Positions 32,387-40,508 of a stretch of DNA of 53,397 bases are shown here, one piece after another. The stretch is from Acidimicrobiia bacterium. Its GTDB lineage: Bacteria > Actinomycetota > Acidimicrobiia > Spongiisociales > UBA5794. The position numbers and the translations under genes are program-made. A model generated the notes under the pieces. It saw only the letters and a program-made list of their open reading frames with translations. It was not told the origin of the DNA and did no database searches. The stretch is from positions 1 to 53,397 of the forward strand of contig JARFRN010000182.1 of assembly GCA_029287195.1 (NCBI GenBank), in the 5' to 3' direction. Position 1 is the stretch's first letter; each line of letters opens with the position of its first letter.

Positions 32387-33667
32387 CTATGGATAGATCG
32401 GATGGGTGGCGCACATGTCGCTCACCTCGGCACGAATCGCCGCGCTGGTGTCGGCCGCTCGTCCCGCCAGCGCCAATAGCACGTCGCCGATCATGTGACC
32501 GATTCTGGTGAAGTGATCCTCACGAAAGCCGCGGGCGGTGCCTGCGGACGAGCCAAAACGAAGGCCCGAGGTGATGGTCGGTGGTTGAGTATCCCCGGGA
32601 ACTCCGTTCTTGTTGGCGGTCAGCCCGGCTGCCTCGAGCGCATCCGATGCTGCTGCCCCGGTCAACCCGAGGTCCCGCAGATCGAGCAGCACGATCGGCG
32701 TGTCAGTACCACCGGTTACGACACCCAGGCCACGCTCCAACAGAGCTGCTGCCAGCGCTCGTGCGTTCTCCAAGACCCTTCTCGCATACTCCGCAAACTC
32801 GGGGCGCAATGCCTCCTTCAAACACACCGCCTTGGCGGCAACGGCATTGAGGATGACCGAGCCCTGCACGCCGGGGAACACAGCCGTGTTGAATCGCTTA
32901 CCGAAATCCGCGTCGGCGGTCAGAATGATGCCGCCGCGAGCACCCCGCAGGTTCTTGTAGGTGGTGGCGGTGACTACGTGAGCATGAGGGATCGGTGATG
33001 GGTGCACTCCGCCGGCGACCAGCCCCGCAAAATGCGCCATATCGACCAGCAGCGTCGCCTCCACTTCGTCGGCGATCGAATGAAAGAAGGCGAAGTCGAT
33101 CTCACGTGGGTACGCCGACCCCCCAGCAATGATCAGCTTGGGCGTGTGCATATGCGCCAGATGTCGGACCGAATCGTGATCGATCCATCCGGTTACCGGA
33201 TCGAGCCCGTAGCCGACAGTGTTCATCCACTTCCCGGAGATGTTTACCGGAGAGCCGTGGCTGAGATGACCGCCGGAGGCGAGATCCATGCTCAGCACTG
33301 TGTCCCCCGGCTCGAGGACGGCAAGGTAGACGGCGAGGTTGGCCTGGCTACCTGAATGAGGCTGAACGTTGGCGTAGCCGCAGTGGAATAGCTCCTTGGC
33401 CCGATCGATCGCCAGCCGCTCGATGGCGTCGGCATGTTCCGCTCCGCCGTAGTAGCGACGTCCCGGATAGCCCTCAACGGTTTTGTTGGTCATGACCGAG
33501 CCGAGCGCCTCCAGGGTGGCGGCGCTCACCAGGTTCTCCGATGCGATCAACTCGATCTGGTCTTGTTGGCGGCGCTTCTCGCCGGCCAAGGCAGCGTAGA
33601 TTTCCGGGTCCACTGCTGCGAGGCCTGAATCGAAATACCCCGGGGGCGGCACTGTGTTGTCGGCCAT
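32387..33667 (-). CDS. glyA: Serine hydroxymethyltransferase
   Basis: 426 residues, the usual bacterial length. It interconverts serine and glycine with tetrahydrofolate, supplying one-carbon units. The PLP lysine is K238 in VVTATTYKNLRG; other marks are LIASENLVS near 40, EGYPGRRYYGG (65-75), HSGSQAN, and LVDMAHFAGLVAGG. ATG at 33667 is the family start; the open frame runs further upstream but belongs to a separate, broken coding region. Confidence 0.96.
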   Translation of the reverse strand: MADNTVPPPGYFDSGLAAVDPEIYAALAGEKRRQQDQIELIASENLVSAATLEALGSVMTNKTVEGYPGRRYYGGAEHADAIERLAIDRAKELFHCGYANVQPHSGSQANLAVYLAVLEPGDTVLSMDLASGGHLSHGSPVNISGKWMNTVGYGLDPVTGWIDHDSVRHLAHMHTPKLIIAGGSAYPREIDFAFFHSIADEVEATLLVDMAHFAGLVAGGVHPSPIPHAHVVTATTYKNLRGARGGIILTADADFGKRFNTAVFPGVQGSVILNAVAAKAVCLKEALRPEFAEYARRVLENARALAAALLERGLGVVTGGTDTPIVLLDLRDLGLTGAAASDALEAAGLTANKNGVPGDTQPPTITSGLRFGSSAGTARGFREDHFTRIGHMIGDVLLALAGRAADTSAAIRAEVSDMCATHPIYP

Positions 33668-33707
33668 CCGACAACGATACAGGCCCGCCGTCAATTCACG
33701 TTGAGGA

Positions 33708-33928
33708 CTATCGGCCGGGCAGGTCCACGATCGCTGCGCAGCCGATCTCAGCCGACAGCTCCCTATGGTCCCGAAGGTGATGCGGTGCACTTCGCAGCCG
33801 GCATCGGCCGGCGTGGCCTCGAACTCGATCGACATCTCCAACGCGATCACACCATCGCCGGTGCCGCGGATCAGGCGAACCGATACCCGTCCACCTCGCT
33901 CAGGTACGTACCCCGAAGATCGCCGCAG
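33708..33928 (-). pseudogene. Frameshifted coding remnant in frame after the DUF3179 stop
   Basis: Directly after the TGA of the DUF3179 gene, the same frame stays open and protein-like (RVSVRLIRGTGDGVIALEMSIEFEATP...), with about 80-85% G/C at third positions. After an ATAGGG run the coding signal moves one base back and continues ELSAEIGCAAIVDLPGR to a TAG at 33708. A single missing G would explain it. In-frame starts are GTG 33850 or ATG 33835, both internal. No family was recognised. It may be a decayed gene, an assembly error, or recoded readthrough. Confidence 0.5.
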
Positions 33929-35164
33929 TCACTCAGCGGACTCGACCAGTTCCGTCCCCGGCCGGTATGTGGCCCATGCGAACCAGAACGTGTCCAGGTG
34001 GTTGATCTGCTCGAGCCGTGTACCCGCCAACGGCCCGTCGGTGGCTTCTCCGGTCACGTTCCAGGTCGAACCGGTCTCCTCATCGACGAACTGGTCACCT
34101 TCCACAGCAAACGTCAGCTTGTCCCCGTCGACGACCGGAATGAACACTGCCGTTGAGCCGACGTCGCGACCTCCCTCGATTCGATCCGACTCCAGTGCAG
34201 TCGCTTGTCCCGCCTTCCACAGTATGACGATCTCGGTGTCGCCAACCGAGGTGTTGGTCGCTTTGGCTTCGCCCCCGGATACCAGATCCAGCGAGAAGGC
34301 TGTTGCCGCGCCATCCCTTGCAACCCCGACGACTCGCAGCTTCGACGTCGCCCGCGGGTCGGTGATCCCGGTGAACAGGAACGGCTCGGTGCCCTCGTTG
34401 TCATATCCGACGTACGGATTGCGGCCATACTGCCGATTGAAACCGGTCTCGTCGGGGTTCAGAACCTGCCCGGTCGGGTACGCCGCTGCGAAGTCGCCCC
34501 AGGCCATGAGCGGTGAGGGGATAGACTCCAGCTGCTCACCCGCAAGCAGACCAACAACCGCTTTTCCGTCGAAGTGGGTCCAGAGCGATTCCGTCGCTCT
34601 GTCATACATCACCAGCGCCGACGCGAAGAGCCGACCCGAGGTGCCGAAGGTGGTCTCGACCCCGCGAACCTCACGCTTGTAGGTCACCGCGGAGTTGCAC
34701 AGCGGGCAGTAGGTCACCGCTACCGGCACACCGCCCACTGTGTCGTTGACGATCTCGTGCCAGATCATCACTTGCACGGGATACGCTCTAGCGTCGCCGT
34801 CAACTTCCAGAGCTACAACCGCCTCAGCCGGATCGAGCCTCTCGAGCGCATCAACTACGGGCAGAAACACCGGCTCTTCGATCGGGGGAATGCCATCGGG
34901 CGGAGGGCCTCCCGACATGACTTCCTGAGGATTCACCAACGGTGGGGGGAACTCGGGAGCTGATGACGTCTCCAGGGCGGACGGCCCCTCCGGAAGGACG
35001 CCGACAGCCGGTGTAGCAGCCGGGTCGGACTGCGATGCAGCTGTGGTTTCTGGAGCAGCCGCCGTAGTCGCTGCTTCCCGCTCCTCGGCTGCAGTACCAG
35101 CGTCGCCGCAGGCAGCCGCAAGCAACGCAATAGTGACGCCGATCAAGCTGAGTTTCGCCTTCAT
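33929..35164 (-). CDS. DUF3179 lipoprotein
   Basis: 411 residues. The N-terminus is a lipoprotein signal (KAKLSLIGVTIALLAAAC), with lipid attachment at the Cys about residue 19. A low-complexity Ala/Thr/Glu linker follows to about residue 95. The DUF3179 domain then begins, with the WHEIVNDTVGG and VTYCPLCNSAVTYKR motif, whose Cys pair suggests metal or redox chemistry, and later SLWTHFDGKAV. It should face the outside of the membrane. ATG at 35164 has a strong GAGGTAGGAAG upstream. The function of DUF3179 is not known. Confidence 0.88.
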   Translation of the reverse strand: MKAKLSLIGVTIALLAAACGDAGTAAEEREAATTAAAPETTAASQSDPAATPAVGVLPEGPSALETSSAPEFPPPLVNPQEVMSGGPPPDGIPPIEEPVFLPVVDALERLDPAEAVVALEVDGDARAYPVQVMIWHEIVNDTVGGVPVAVTYCPLCNSAVTYKREVRGVETTFGTSGRLFASALVMYDRATESLWTHFDGKAVVGLLAGEQLESIPSPLMAWGDFAAAYPTGQVLNPDETGFNRQYGRNPYVGYDNEGTEPFLFTGITDPRATSKLRVVGVARDGAATAFSLDLVSGGEAKATNTSVGDTEIVILWKAGQATALESDRIEGGRDVGSTAVFIPVVDGDKLTFAVEGDQFVDEETGSTWNVTGEATDGPLAGTRLEQINHLDTFWFAWATYRPGTELVESAE

Positions 35165-35280
35165 CTTCCTACCTCGGTGGGGTGTCGCATTCAACGAACG
35201 TTGTGCAACACACGTTTCTCAACTGTCATATGTCAGACACTCTGCGAACGGAGTCGGCCGCGGGCGCCTTCTCAGGTGAC

Positions 35281-35643
35281 ATGACTGCAAGAAATCGCAT
35301 CAACCAAGTGCCTGCAGCGCTCGGCATTGCCGCCGGTTTGGCTGCGATCTGGACCATCGCAGCGATCGCCCGACCAGGTGCAACATTCCACCTCGCGCCC
35401 ATCCTCATCGCGTTGGCGCCTCTGCTGGCGACTGCCAGGGAGAGCGGTTCGAGCTCCGTGGTCGCGGGAGCCGCTGCCCTCATCGCTCTCGGAACATCGA
35501 TGGCGTTGGCGATGGCAGATCTCATGCGCGGTCCCGGCCTCCTGCCGTTTGGCGGTGCCCCGACAGAAGCTGTTGTCTTCGCAGCTGCGGCAGGCATGGC
35601 AGCGATCGGACTTGCGCGGCTCAGTCCTCGCCGTAGTGCGTAG
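35281..35643 (+). CDS. Small membrane protein, unknown function
   Basis: 120 residues with four hydrophobic segments (about 13-30, 34-50, 57-77 and 92-112) and a short Arg-rich tail. ATG at 35281 was chosen because AGGTGA lies 5 bp upstream; ATG at 35230 is in frame and would add 17 residues. It is divergent from the DUF3179 gene and convergent with the Crp-type gene (stops adjacent, no gap). I do not recognise a family. Confidence 0.65.
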   Translation: MTARNRINQVPAALGIAAGLAAIWTIAAIARPGATFHLAPILIALAPLLATARESGSSSVVAGAAALIALGTSMALAMADLMRGPGLLPFGGAPTEAVVFAAAAGMAAIGLARLSPRRSA

Positions 35644-36327
35644 TCAGTCCACGCGCCCGGCAACGTTGGCAAGCCGCTCCCTGTCGAGGACTCTGATCAT
35701 CCGGTAGCCGGTCTCGATTGTCTCAACTTCTCGCATACCGGCGAGGGCTTCATTCACTGATTGCCGGCTCGCACCCAATAGATCGGCCAAGCTCCCCTGG
35801 CTGAGATGTATCTCGCCGTAGTCATCCGCCTCGTCGAGGAGGACCTCGGCAACCTGTTCTCGAACCGTGCGGTGCATCAGGCGGATGACGCGTTGCTGGG
35901 TGGCCTCGAGCTGGCTGAGTCCGGCAACCAGCCAGCGCATGGCGATGACCGGGTGCTCTATGAGAACGGGTATCAGCCGACGTCGCTCGAGCCGGAAAGC
36001 GCGAACCGGGCCAACGGCCTTGGCCGACGATATGTACGGACGGCCCTGGAACATGGCGATATCACCGATCACGGCGCCGGGCCTGACCCGACCGACGACA
36101 CGCTTGCCTGCGGCCCGGGTTCGATAGAGCTCGACCTCGCCTCGCTGAACGACGAACGCTGCATCTGCGTCCTGGCCCTCTCTGAACAGGTGTGTACCGG
36201 GGTATTTGTCGACATATGAACCGGCCTCAGCAAGCGCCTCCAAATCTGTCGGCGTCAGCGGCAAATAGTCTGTGCGACCAAACGACCGCGCCAGCCAGGC
36301 AAAGTGTTGGTACTCGGCCGTGTCCAT
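35644..36327 (-). CDS. Crp/Fnr-family transcriptional regulator
   Basis: 227 residues. The N-terminal cyclic-nucleotide-binding fold spans about 25-135 (GTHLFREGQDADAAFVVQRGEVELY, then GAVIGDIAMFQGRPY at the phosphate-binding site). A long dimer helix follows, and the winged helix-turn-helix is about 175-215 with LSQGSLADLLGASRQSVNEALAGM. No Fe-S cysteines of the FNR type are seen. Ligand and targets are unknown. ATG at 36327 has AGGAGTGGGAG upstream. The TlpA-CcdA-MFS operon ends just upstream on the same strand. Confidence 0.9.
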   Translation of the reverse strand: MDTAEYQHFAWLARSFGRTDYLPLTPTDLEALAEAGSYVDKYPGTHLFREGQDADAAFVVQRGEVELYRTRAAGKRVVGRVRPGAVIGDIAMFQGRPYISSAKAVGPVRAFRLERRRLIPVLIEHPVIAMRWLVAGLSQLEATQQRVIRLMHRTVREQVAEVLLDEADDYGEIHLSQGSLADLLGASRQSVNEALAGMREVETIETGYRMIRVLDRERLANVAGRVD

Positions 36328-36422
36328 TCTTTGCTCCCACTCCTGCTGCTCCTTGCAACACGCTCACCGCAAGCCCTCTTCCCGGTAAATGTCGCTGCCG
36401 GGACAAAGTCCACCGGAAGCCG

Positions 36423-37652
36423 CTAGCCGATACCGCCGGCGAGCTGCACGGCATGGCTTGATCTGTTGAGCCGGATCATTGCGGCCACACCCAGCGCCGG
36501 TCCCAGGGCGAGGATCGGAAATGCCCACCGCCAGCCCCAGGTGTCGGCAAGCAAGGGAACACCGCGGATGGTGACCAACGTCAGCAGGAAGCCCACGGCT
36601 GTCTGCAGGGTCAATGCGGTTCCTCTGTAGGCGCCCTCTGCCGTCTCAGTGACCATCGCTGAGAACTGAGCCGAATCGGCGACAACCGTAGTCCCCCAGA
36701 CCAGAAAGACCGGCACTACGAGCCATGGACTCAGTCCAAACACCAGAGGGCTGACCAGCGCGCATGTGCCCGAAATAGCCATGGACCCGCCCGCGACCAG
36801 CGTGCGACCCCGCCGGTCGGCAATGGCGCCGGCAGCCCAAGCACCGAGCCCGCCGATGGCGATGACGGTGAAGGTTGCAGTGGCGACCCAACCATCCCCT
36901 TCCCCGCGAGCTGCTGCGGACGCCGCCAAGAACGCCGCGGTCCAAGTCCACATCGCATATAGCTCCCACATGTGACCTAGGTACCCGTAAGTCGAAAGCC
37001 GCACACCTTGGTTGCGGACCACCCGGCCGACCTGGCTCCAGGAGAAGCGAGAGGGTTCCGTCTCGAACGGACCGTCGGAAACGAACAACCCGAGTAGCAC
37101 CACTCCGAGGATGGCCAGACCGGACGCTCCGGCAATCACCCCGCGCCAATCGAACCCGAGTCCTCTGATCAAGTGTGGACCGGCGCTTCCCACAGTCAAA
37201 GCACCTACCAGCACGCCCAGAGCCATACCGCGTCCCCGCTCGAACCATCCGGCCATCACCTTGAGCCCACTTGGATACACGCCCGCCAGCGCGACACCAG
37301 TGGCGAAACGCAGCCCTAGGGCGACTAGGACACCATCGGCATCGAGCCCGATCAGGCCTAGATTCGCCCCGGCCCCGGCCAAACCGGCGACGACGAAGAG
37401 CCGTCGCGCCGGCACCACGTCTGCAACGCTGAGCAGCGAAGATGCGAGTGCCCCCGCTACAAAGCCAATCTGCACGGCCAATGTCAGGCCCGCCGCCTCG
37501 CCGTTGGTGAGCGCCCATTCGTCCTCCAGCCGAGGCGCAACCGCAGAGGCCGAGAACCAGAGCGTCAGGACCAACAGTTGGCTGGCTGCTACGGCAAGCA
37601 GCGCCCGGCGTTGTCCGGAAGGACGTTCGATGTCGACGGCCGGGCTCGTCAC
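36423..37652 (-). CDS. MFS transporter
   Basis: 409 residues with about twelve helices in two halves of the major facilitator fold. Family marks include GLRFATGVALAGVYPSGLKVMAGWFERGRGMALG in the first half and AAGAIADRRGRTLVAGG in the second. The GTG start overlaps the stop of ccdA (GTGA), so it is translated with the TlpA-CcdA genes. The link to the redox genes is unexplained; a thiol, sulfur compound or metal could be the cargo, but this is guesswork. Confidence 0.88.
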   Translation of the reverse strand: MTSPAVDIERPSGQRRALLAVAASQLLVLTLWFSASAVAPRLEDEWALTNGEAAGLTLAVQIGFVAGALASSLLSVADVVPARRLFVVAGLAGAGANLGLIGLDADGVLVALGLRFATGVALAGVYPSGLKVMAGWFERGRGMALGVLVGALTVGSAGPHLIRGLGFDWRGVIAGASGLAILGVVLLGLFVSDGPFETEPSRFSWSQVGRVVRNQGVRLSTYGYLGHMWELYAMWTWTAAFLAASAAARGEGDGWVATATFTVIAIGGLGAWAAGAIADRRGRTLVAGGSMAISGTCALVSPLVFGLSPWLVVPVFLVWGTTVVADSAQFSAMVTETAEGAYRGTALTLQTAVGFLLTLVTIRGVPLLADTWGWRWAFPILALGPALGVAAMIRLNRSSHAVQLAGGIG

Positions 37653-38542
37653 GGTGCTACATCGACTCTCTCGTGAGGAGCCCGGGTGTCATCTACCGGA
37701 TCTCCATGTCTTCGGCTCACGGCGACAGTAGCGACTGCACCCATCACGAGGAGACTCAATACCACCGCGACTGCCCCGGTTTGGTCATCGACGAAGTTGA
37801 TTGCCGCTTGCGACAGATTCTCAACGAAGCGGAACGCCCCGTTGTCGAGCGCCGTTGCACCAGCGGCGAGTGTGGTCCCCCAGAACCACACGATGTAGAC
37901 CCCCGCCACGATCAGGATTGCGCCGGAAATCGCGTTGACGCGTTTCAGCAGGCTGCGGAATCGACCCACGATCGAGGACTTGCCGAGTGCCAAGGCGACT
38001 GTGAGGGCTACCAGGACAAGTGCCATCCCCAGCCCGTAAACCAGGAAGGTGATCAAACCCGACACGAGATTGGTCTGCGTGACCTGGCCGGCGACGACGG
38101 TGAGGAACACGGGCAGGGTGCAGGAAAGCGAAGCCACGGCGTACGACACGCCAAAGGCGAATACCGATCGTACGTCCTTGCCTTGCCGACCGCGTTTCGC
38201 TTTCGGCAAGCTGACGTTCAGATCGGCCCCACGCAGCAGCGCTATCCCGAGTCCGATCACTCCCACACCGATCACCAGCGCCAGCCACGGAATCCAGTCG
38301 ATGATCGAACGGAATCCGACAGTGATCGAGATCCCCGTTATGCCGAAGACAACCAGAAACCCGAGAGATACAACGCTGCCTACCGTCAATGCCGAACGAA
38401 CCGCGGAGACCCGGGATCGATCGCCGTCGTCGTCGAGGCCCATGAAGTAGGACAGATACGCCGGCAGCATCGCAAAACCGCATGGATTGACGGTGGCCAC
38501 CATCCCCGCGGCGAAAGCAAGAGCGATCGGTGCCTGGATCAT
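37649..38542 (-). CDS. ccdA: Cytochrome c biogenesis protein CcdA-like
   Basis: 297 residues, about six membrane helices plus an extra C-terminal one. The redox-active segment is MVATVNPCGFAMLPAYLSYF in helix 1, and SLSCTLPVFL carries the partner cysteine in helix 4. CcdA passes electrons from cytosolic thioredoxin to periplasmic-side proteins such as TlpA or CcsX. Here it overlaps the TlpA gene by 4 bp upstream and the MFS gene by 4 bp downstream. No cytochrome c or Ccs genes are in the window. Confidence 0.9.
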   Translation of the reverse strand: MIQAPIALAFAAGMVATVNPCGFAMLPAYLSYFMGLDDDGDRSRVSAVRSALTVGSVVSLGFLVVFGITGISITVGFRSIIDWIPWLALVIGVGVIGLGIALLRGADLNVSLPKAKRGRQGKDVRSVFAFGVSYAVASLSCTLPVFLTVVAGQVTQTNLVSGLITFLVYGLGMALVLVALTVALALGKSSIVGRFRSLLKRVNAISGAILIVAGVYIVWFWGTTLAAGATALDNGAFRFVENLSQAAINFVDDQTGAVAVVLSLLVMGAVATVAVSRRHGDPVDDTRAPHERVDVAP

Positions 38543-39087
38543 GACAGCAGCACCTTGTTGACCTTGTCGACGAGCTGACCCTCGGTGAGAGGTCCGTTGT
38601 GCACGTCGAGCACCCGGCCGTCAGCCGATACGAAAGCGGTGAACGGCATCCCGAGGCCCCCGAGCGCCGTGTAGAGGCCGCCTTCTGGATCTTCCGCCAG
38701 ATCGAACAGGACACCGGTCTCCCGGACCAGTTCGAGAGCCTTGGATCGCTCATCAGCGATGTTCATGCCGAGGAAAGCGACCTGTTCCCCAAGCTGCTGC
38801 TGCGCTGGGAGAAACGCGGCAGACATCTCCGCGACACATGACGGGCACCACGACGCCCAGAAGTTGACCACCAGGGGGCGGCCTGCATAGTCCGCCAGGC
38901 TTGCCGTCTCACCCGCAAACGTCTCGAACGTAGCTGTAGGGATCGGATCCGCCTGCGCTATTGACGTTGACGCGGTTTCGTCGCCTCCACTGGACTCCAA
39001 AGAGTCACCTCCTCCGGAGCAGGCTGCGGCGACCAGAGCCAGTGCCCCGGTGAGGATCGTCATACGAGCCTTCATGCTGTGTTTCAT
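38539..39087 (-). CDS. TlpA-like thioredoxin lipoprotein
   Basis: 182 residues. A lipoprotein signal ends with LVAAAC (Cys23), followed by a Ser/Gly/Glu linker and a thioredoxin fold with NFWASWCPSC (C81, C84). The cis-Pro is in LGMPFTAFV. It likely reduces disulfides of exported proteins, with electrons from the coupled CcdA. Starts at 39087, 39075 or 39063 are all possible; the first is given. The gene overlaps ccdA by ATGA. Confidence 0.9.
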   Translation of the reverse strand: MKHSMKARMTILTGALALVAAACSGGGDSLESSGGDETASTSIAQADPIPTATFETFAGETASLADYAGRPLVVNFWASWCPSCVAEMSAAFLPAQQQLGEQVAFLGMNIADERSKALELVRETGVLFDLAEDPEGGLYTALGGLGMPFTAFVSADGRVLDVHNGPLTEGQLVDKVNKVLLS

Positions 39088-39181
39088 CGAGAACCTTTTC
39101 TAGCTGTTCTCGCGTCAACGCAGCTCGGTTGCCGGCTCCGACCCAGATTGTCGCTTATCTGTCAGTCATCGGACGCCGCAG

Positions 39182-39898
39182 CTATGTGTCAAGCGTGAAG
39201 CGAAAACGCCGGAAGCCGCGACCCTTGGATTTGACCGTTGCCAGGCTGATGGTGCCGACTTCGCCGGTGGAGTCGACATGGGTGCCACCGTCCGCCTGAC
39301 GATCAAGTCCCACGATGTCGATCACCCGCACCTCGGTCAGCCCGGATGGGAGCAGATTGATCTTGGTACGGATCAGGCCGGGATCCTTGTCGGCTTCCTC
39401 CCGCGGTAGAAACGAAACCTCGACGGGCAAACGCGCTTGCAGTTGTGCGTTCAGCTCTGCTTCGACAATCGGTTTGTCTTCCGAGTCCCACTGCGGTAGC
39501 TCGAAGTCGAGGCGGCCCTCTCCCGCATCCATATTGCCGCCGGTCACCGGCACCTGGTAGCGACGCCAGACGACGCCACACATGGCGTGCATCGCAGTGT
39601 GGGTGCGCATGATTCGGTAGCGCCGATCCCAATCGAGCTCACCGCGAACACGCGTACCCACTGACGGCAGCGATCCTCTCACCCAGTGCCAGACTCCTTC
39701 GCGGTCGGCGGTTACTCGATGCACTGCGAGACGGTCGTCTCCGACCCAGAGCTCGCCGATATCGTGTGGTTGGCCTCCGCCCCCGGGATAGAAGACGGTC
39801 CGATCCAACAGGACTCGGCCATCGTCCACGTCGGTGCCGACGACGGTGGCATCCATTGTCTGCGCATAGGCTGCGGTCGAGTAGATCTTGTCCGTCAT
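39182..39898 (-). CDS. Alanyl-tRNA editing protein AlaX-like
   Basis: 238 residues of the stand-alone AlaRS editing family, which hydrolyses mischarged Ser- or Gly-tRNA(Ala). The N-terminal FYPGGGGQPHDIG and R-T-H-T-A-M-H (H100, H104) are present. The second metal motif reads QADGGTHVDSTGEVG: Asp203 stands where the C-x-x-x-H motif of AlaRS has Cys, with H207 kept. Such substitution occurs in some AlaX groups, but zinc binding may differ. It is divergent from the HhH protein gene, 52 bp apart. Confidence 0.9.
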   Translation of the reverse strand: MTDKIYSTAAYAQTMDATVVGTDVDDGRVLLDRTVFYPGGGGQPHDIGELWVGDDRLAVHRVTADREGVWHWVRGSLPSVGTRVRGELDWDRRYRIMRTHTAMHAMCGVVWRRYQVPVTGGNMDAGEGRLDFELPQWDSEDKPIVEAELNAQLQARLPVEVSFLPREEADKDPGLIRTKINLLPSGLTEVRVIDIVGLDRQADGGTHVDSTGEVGTISLATVKSKGRGFRRFRFTLDT

Positions 39899-39950
39899 CT
39901 ACGCTCCTTGCATCGACCGCCAGCATAGAACCGGAGATTGGAAGAATCAG

Positions 39951-40508
39951 ATGAAGCAACCAGAGCAGCTGTATCTCACCAACGAGCCTGAAGCGAACGC
40001 GTTCATCGCAGCAGACCAGCTTGGATTGCTCATCGGGCTCGTTTTGCATCAGCAAATACCAACCGAGAAGGCCTTTTCCAGCCCGCTGGTACTTCGTGAT
40101 CGACTCGGTAGGGACTTAGACGCAGCCGACATAGCAGCCATGGAATCGGAGGCCTTGGAGGCCGTCTTCAAGGAAAAGCCGGCCCTTCATCGGTTCCCGG
40201 GATCCATGGCCAAGCGAGTGCAAGCGGTATGCGAGCACATCGCCGAGGAGTACGACGGTTCGGTCGGAAAAGTCTGGGCGGGGACAATCAGCGCCGACGC
40301 AATGATGGAGCGGCTCCTCGCTATTCCCGGGTTTGGCGAGTACAAGGCCAGGATCTATCTCGGGCTGCTGGCGCGTCGGTTCAGTGTACGGCCGGCCGGC
40401 TGGGAGGAGTATCTGCCCACCTGGCCCTCGATCGTCGATATCGAATCCGCCGATGACCTTGCCCAGCTAAAAGTGAGAAAGAAGGCCTGGAAGGAATCGC
40501 AGGGTTAA
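39951..40508 (+). CDS. HhH-GPD-type base excision repair protein
   Basis: 185 residues. The N-terminal half (LGLLIGLVLHQQIPTEKAF) resembles the HhH-GPD fold with its substrate-flipping Gln pair, and IPGFGEYKARIYLGLLARRF is the helix-hairpin-helix. No Fe-S cysteine cluster follows, and the catalytic Lys/Asp cannot be placed with certainty. This actinobacterial small form is often annotated only as HhH-GPD-type. ATG at 39951 has GGAAGA 5 bp upstream. Its stop overlaps the convergent SURF1 stop by 4 bp. Confidence 0.82.
   Translation: MKQPEQLYLTNEPEANAFIAADQLGLLIGLVLHQQIPTEKAFSSPLVLRDRLGRDLDAADIAAMESEALEAVFKEKPALHRFPGSMAKRVQAVCEHIAEEYDGSVGKVWAGTISADAMMERLLAIPGFGEYKARIYLGLLARRFSVRPAGWEEYLPTWPSIVDIESADDLAQLKVRKKAWKESQG

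Noticed and set aside
33765-34682. A 305-codon plus-strand frame opposite the DUF3179 gene
   Set aside because: The opposite strand carries a lipoprotein signal and DUF3179 motifs with a strong ribosome site; this frame is Ser/Pro-rich low complexity.
36380-36410. TCCCGG/CCGGGA hairpin after the MFS gene
   Set aside because: A 6-bp stem with a 12-base loop and no T-run is too weak to call a terminator.
37821-38753. A 310-codon alternative minus frame over ccdA and tlpA
   Set aside because: It is a shifted frame of genes with NPCGF and WCPSC motifs and overlapping start-stop signals; its product is Arg/Ser-rich.
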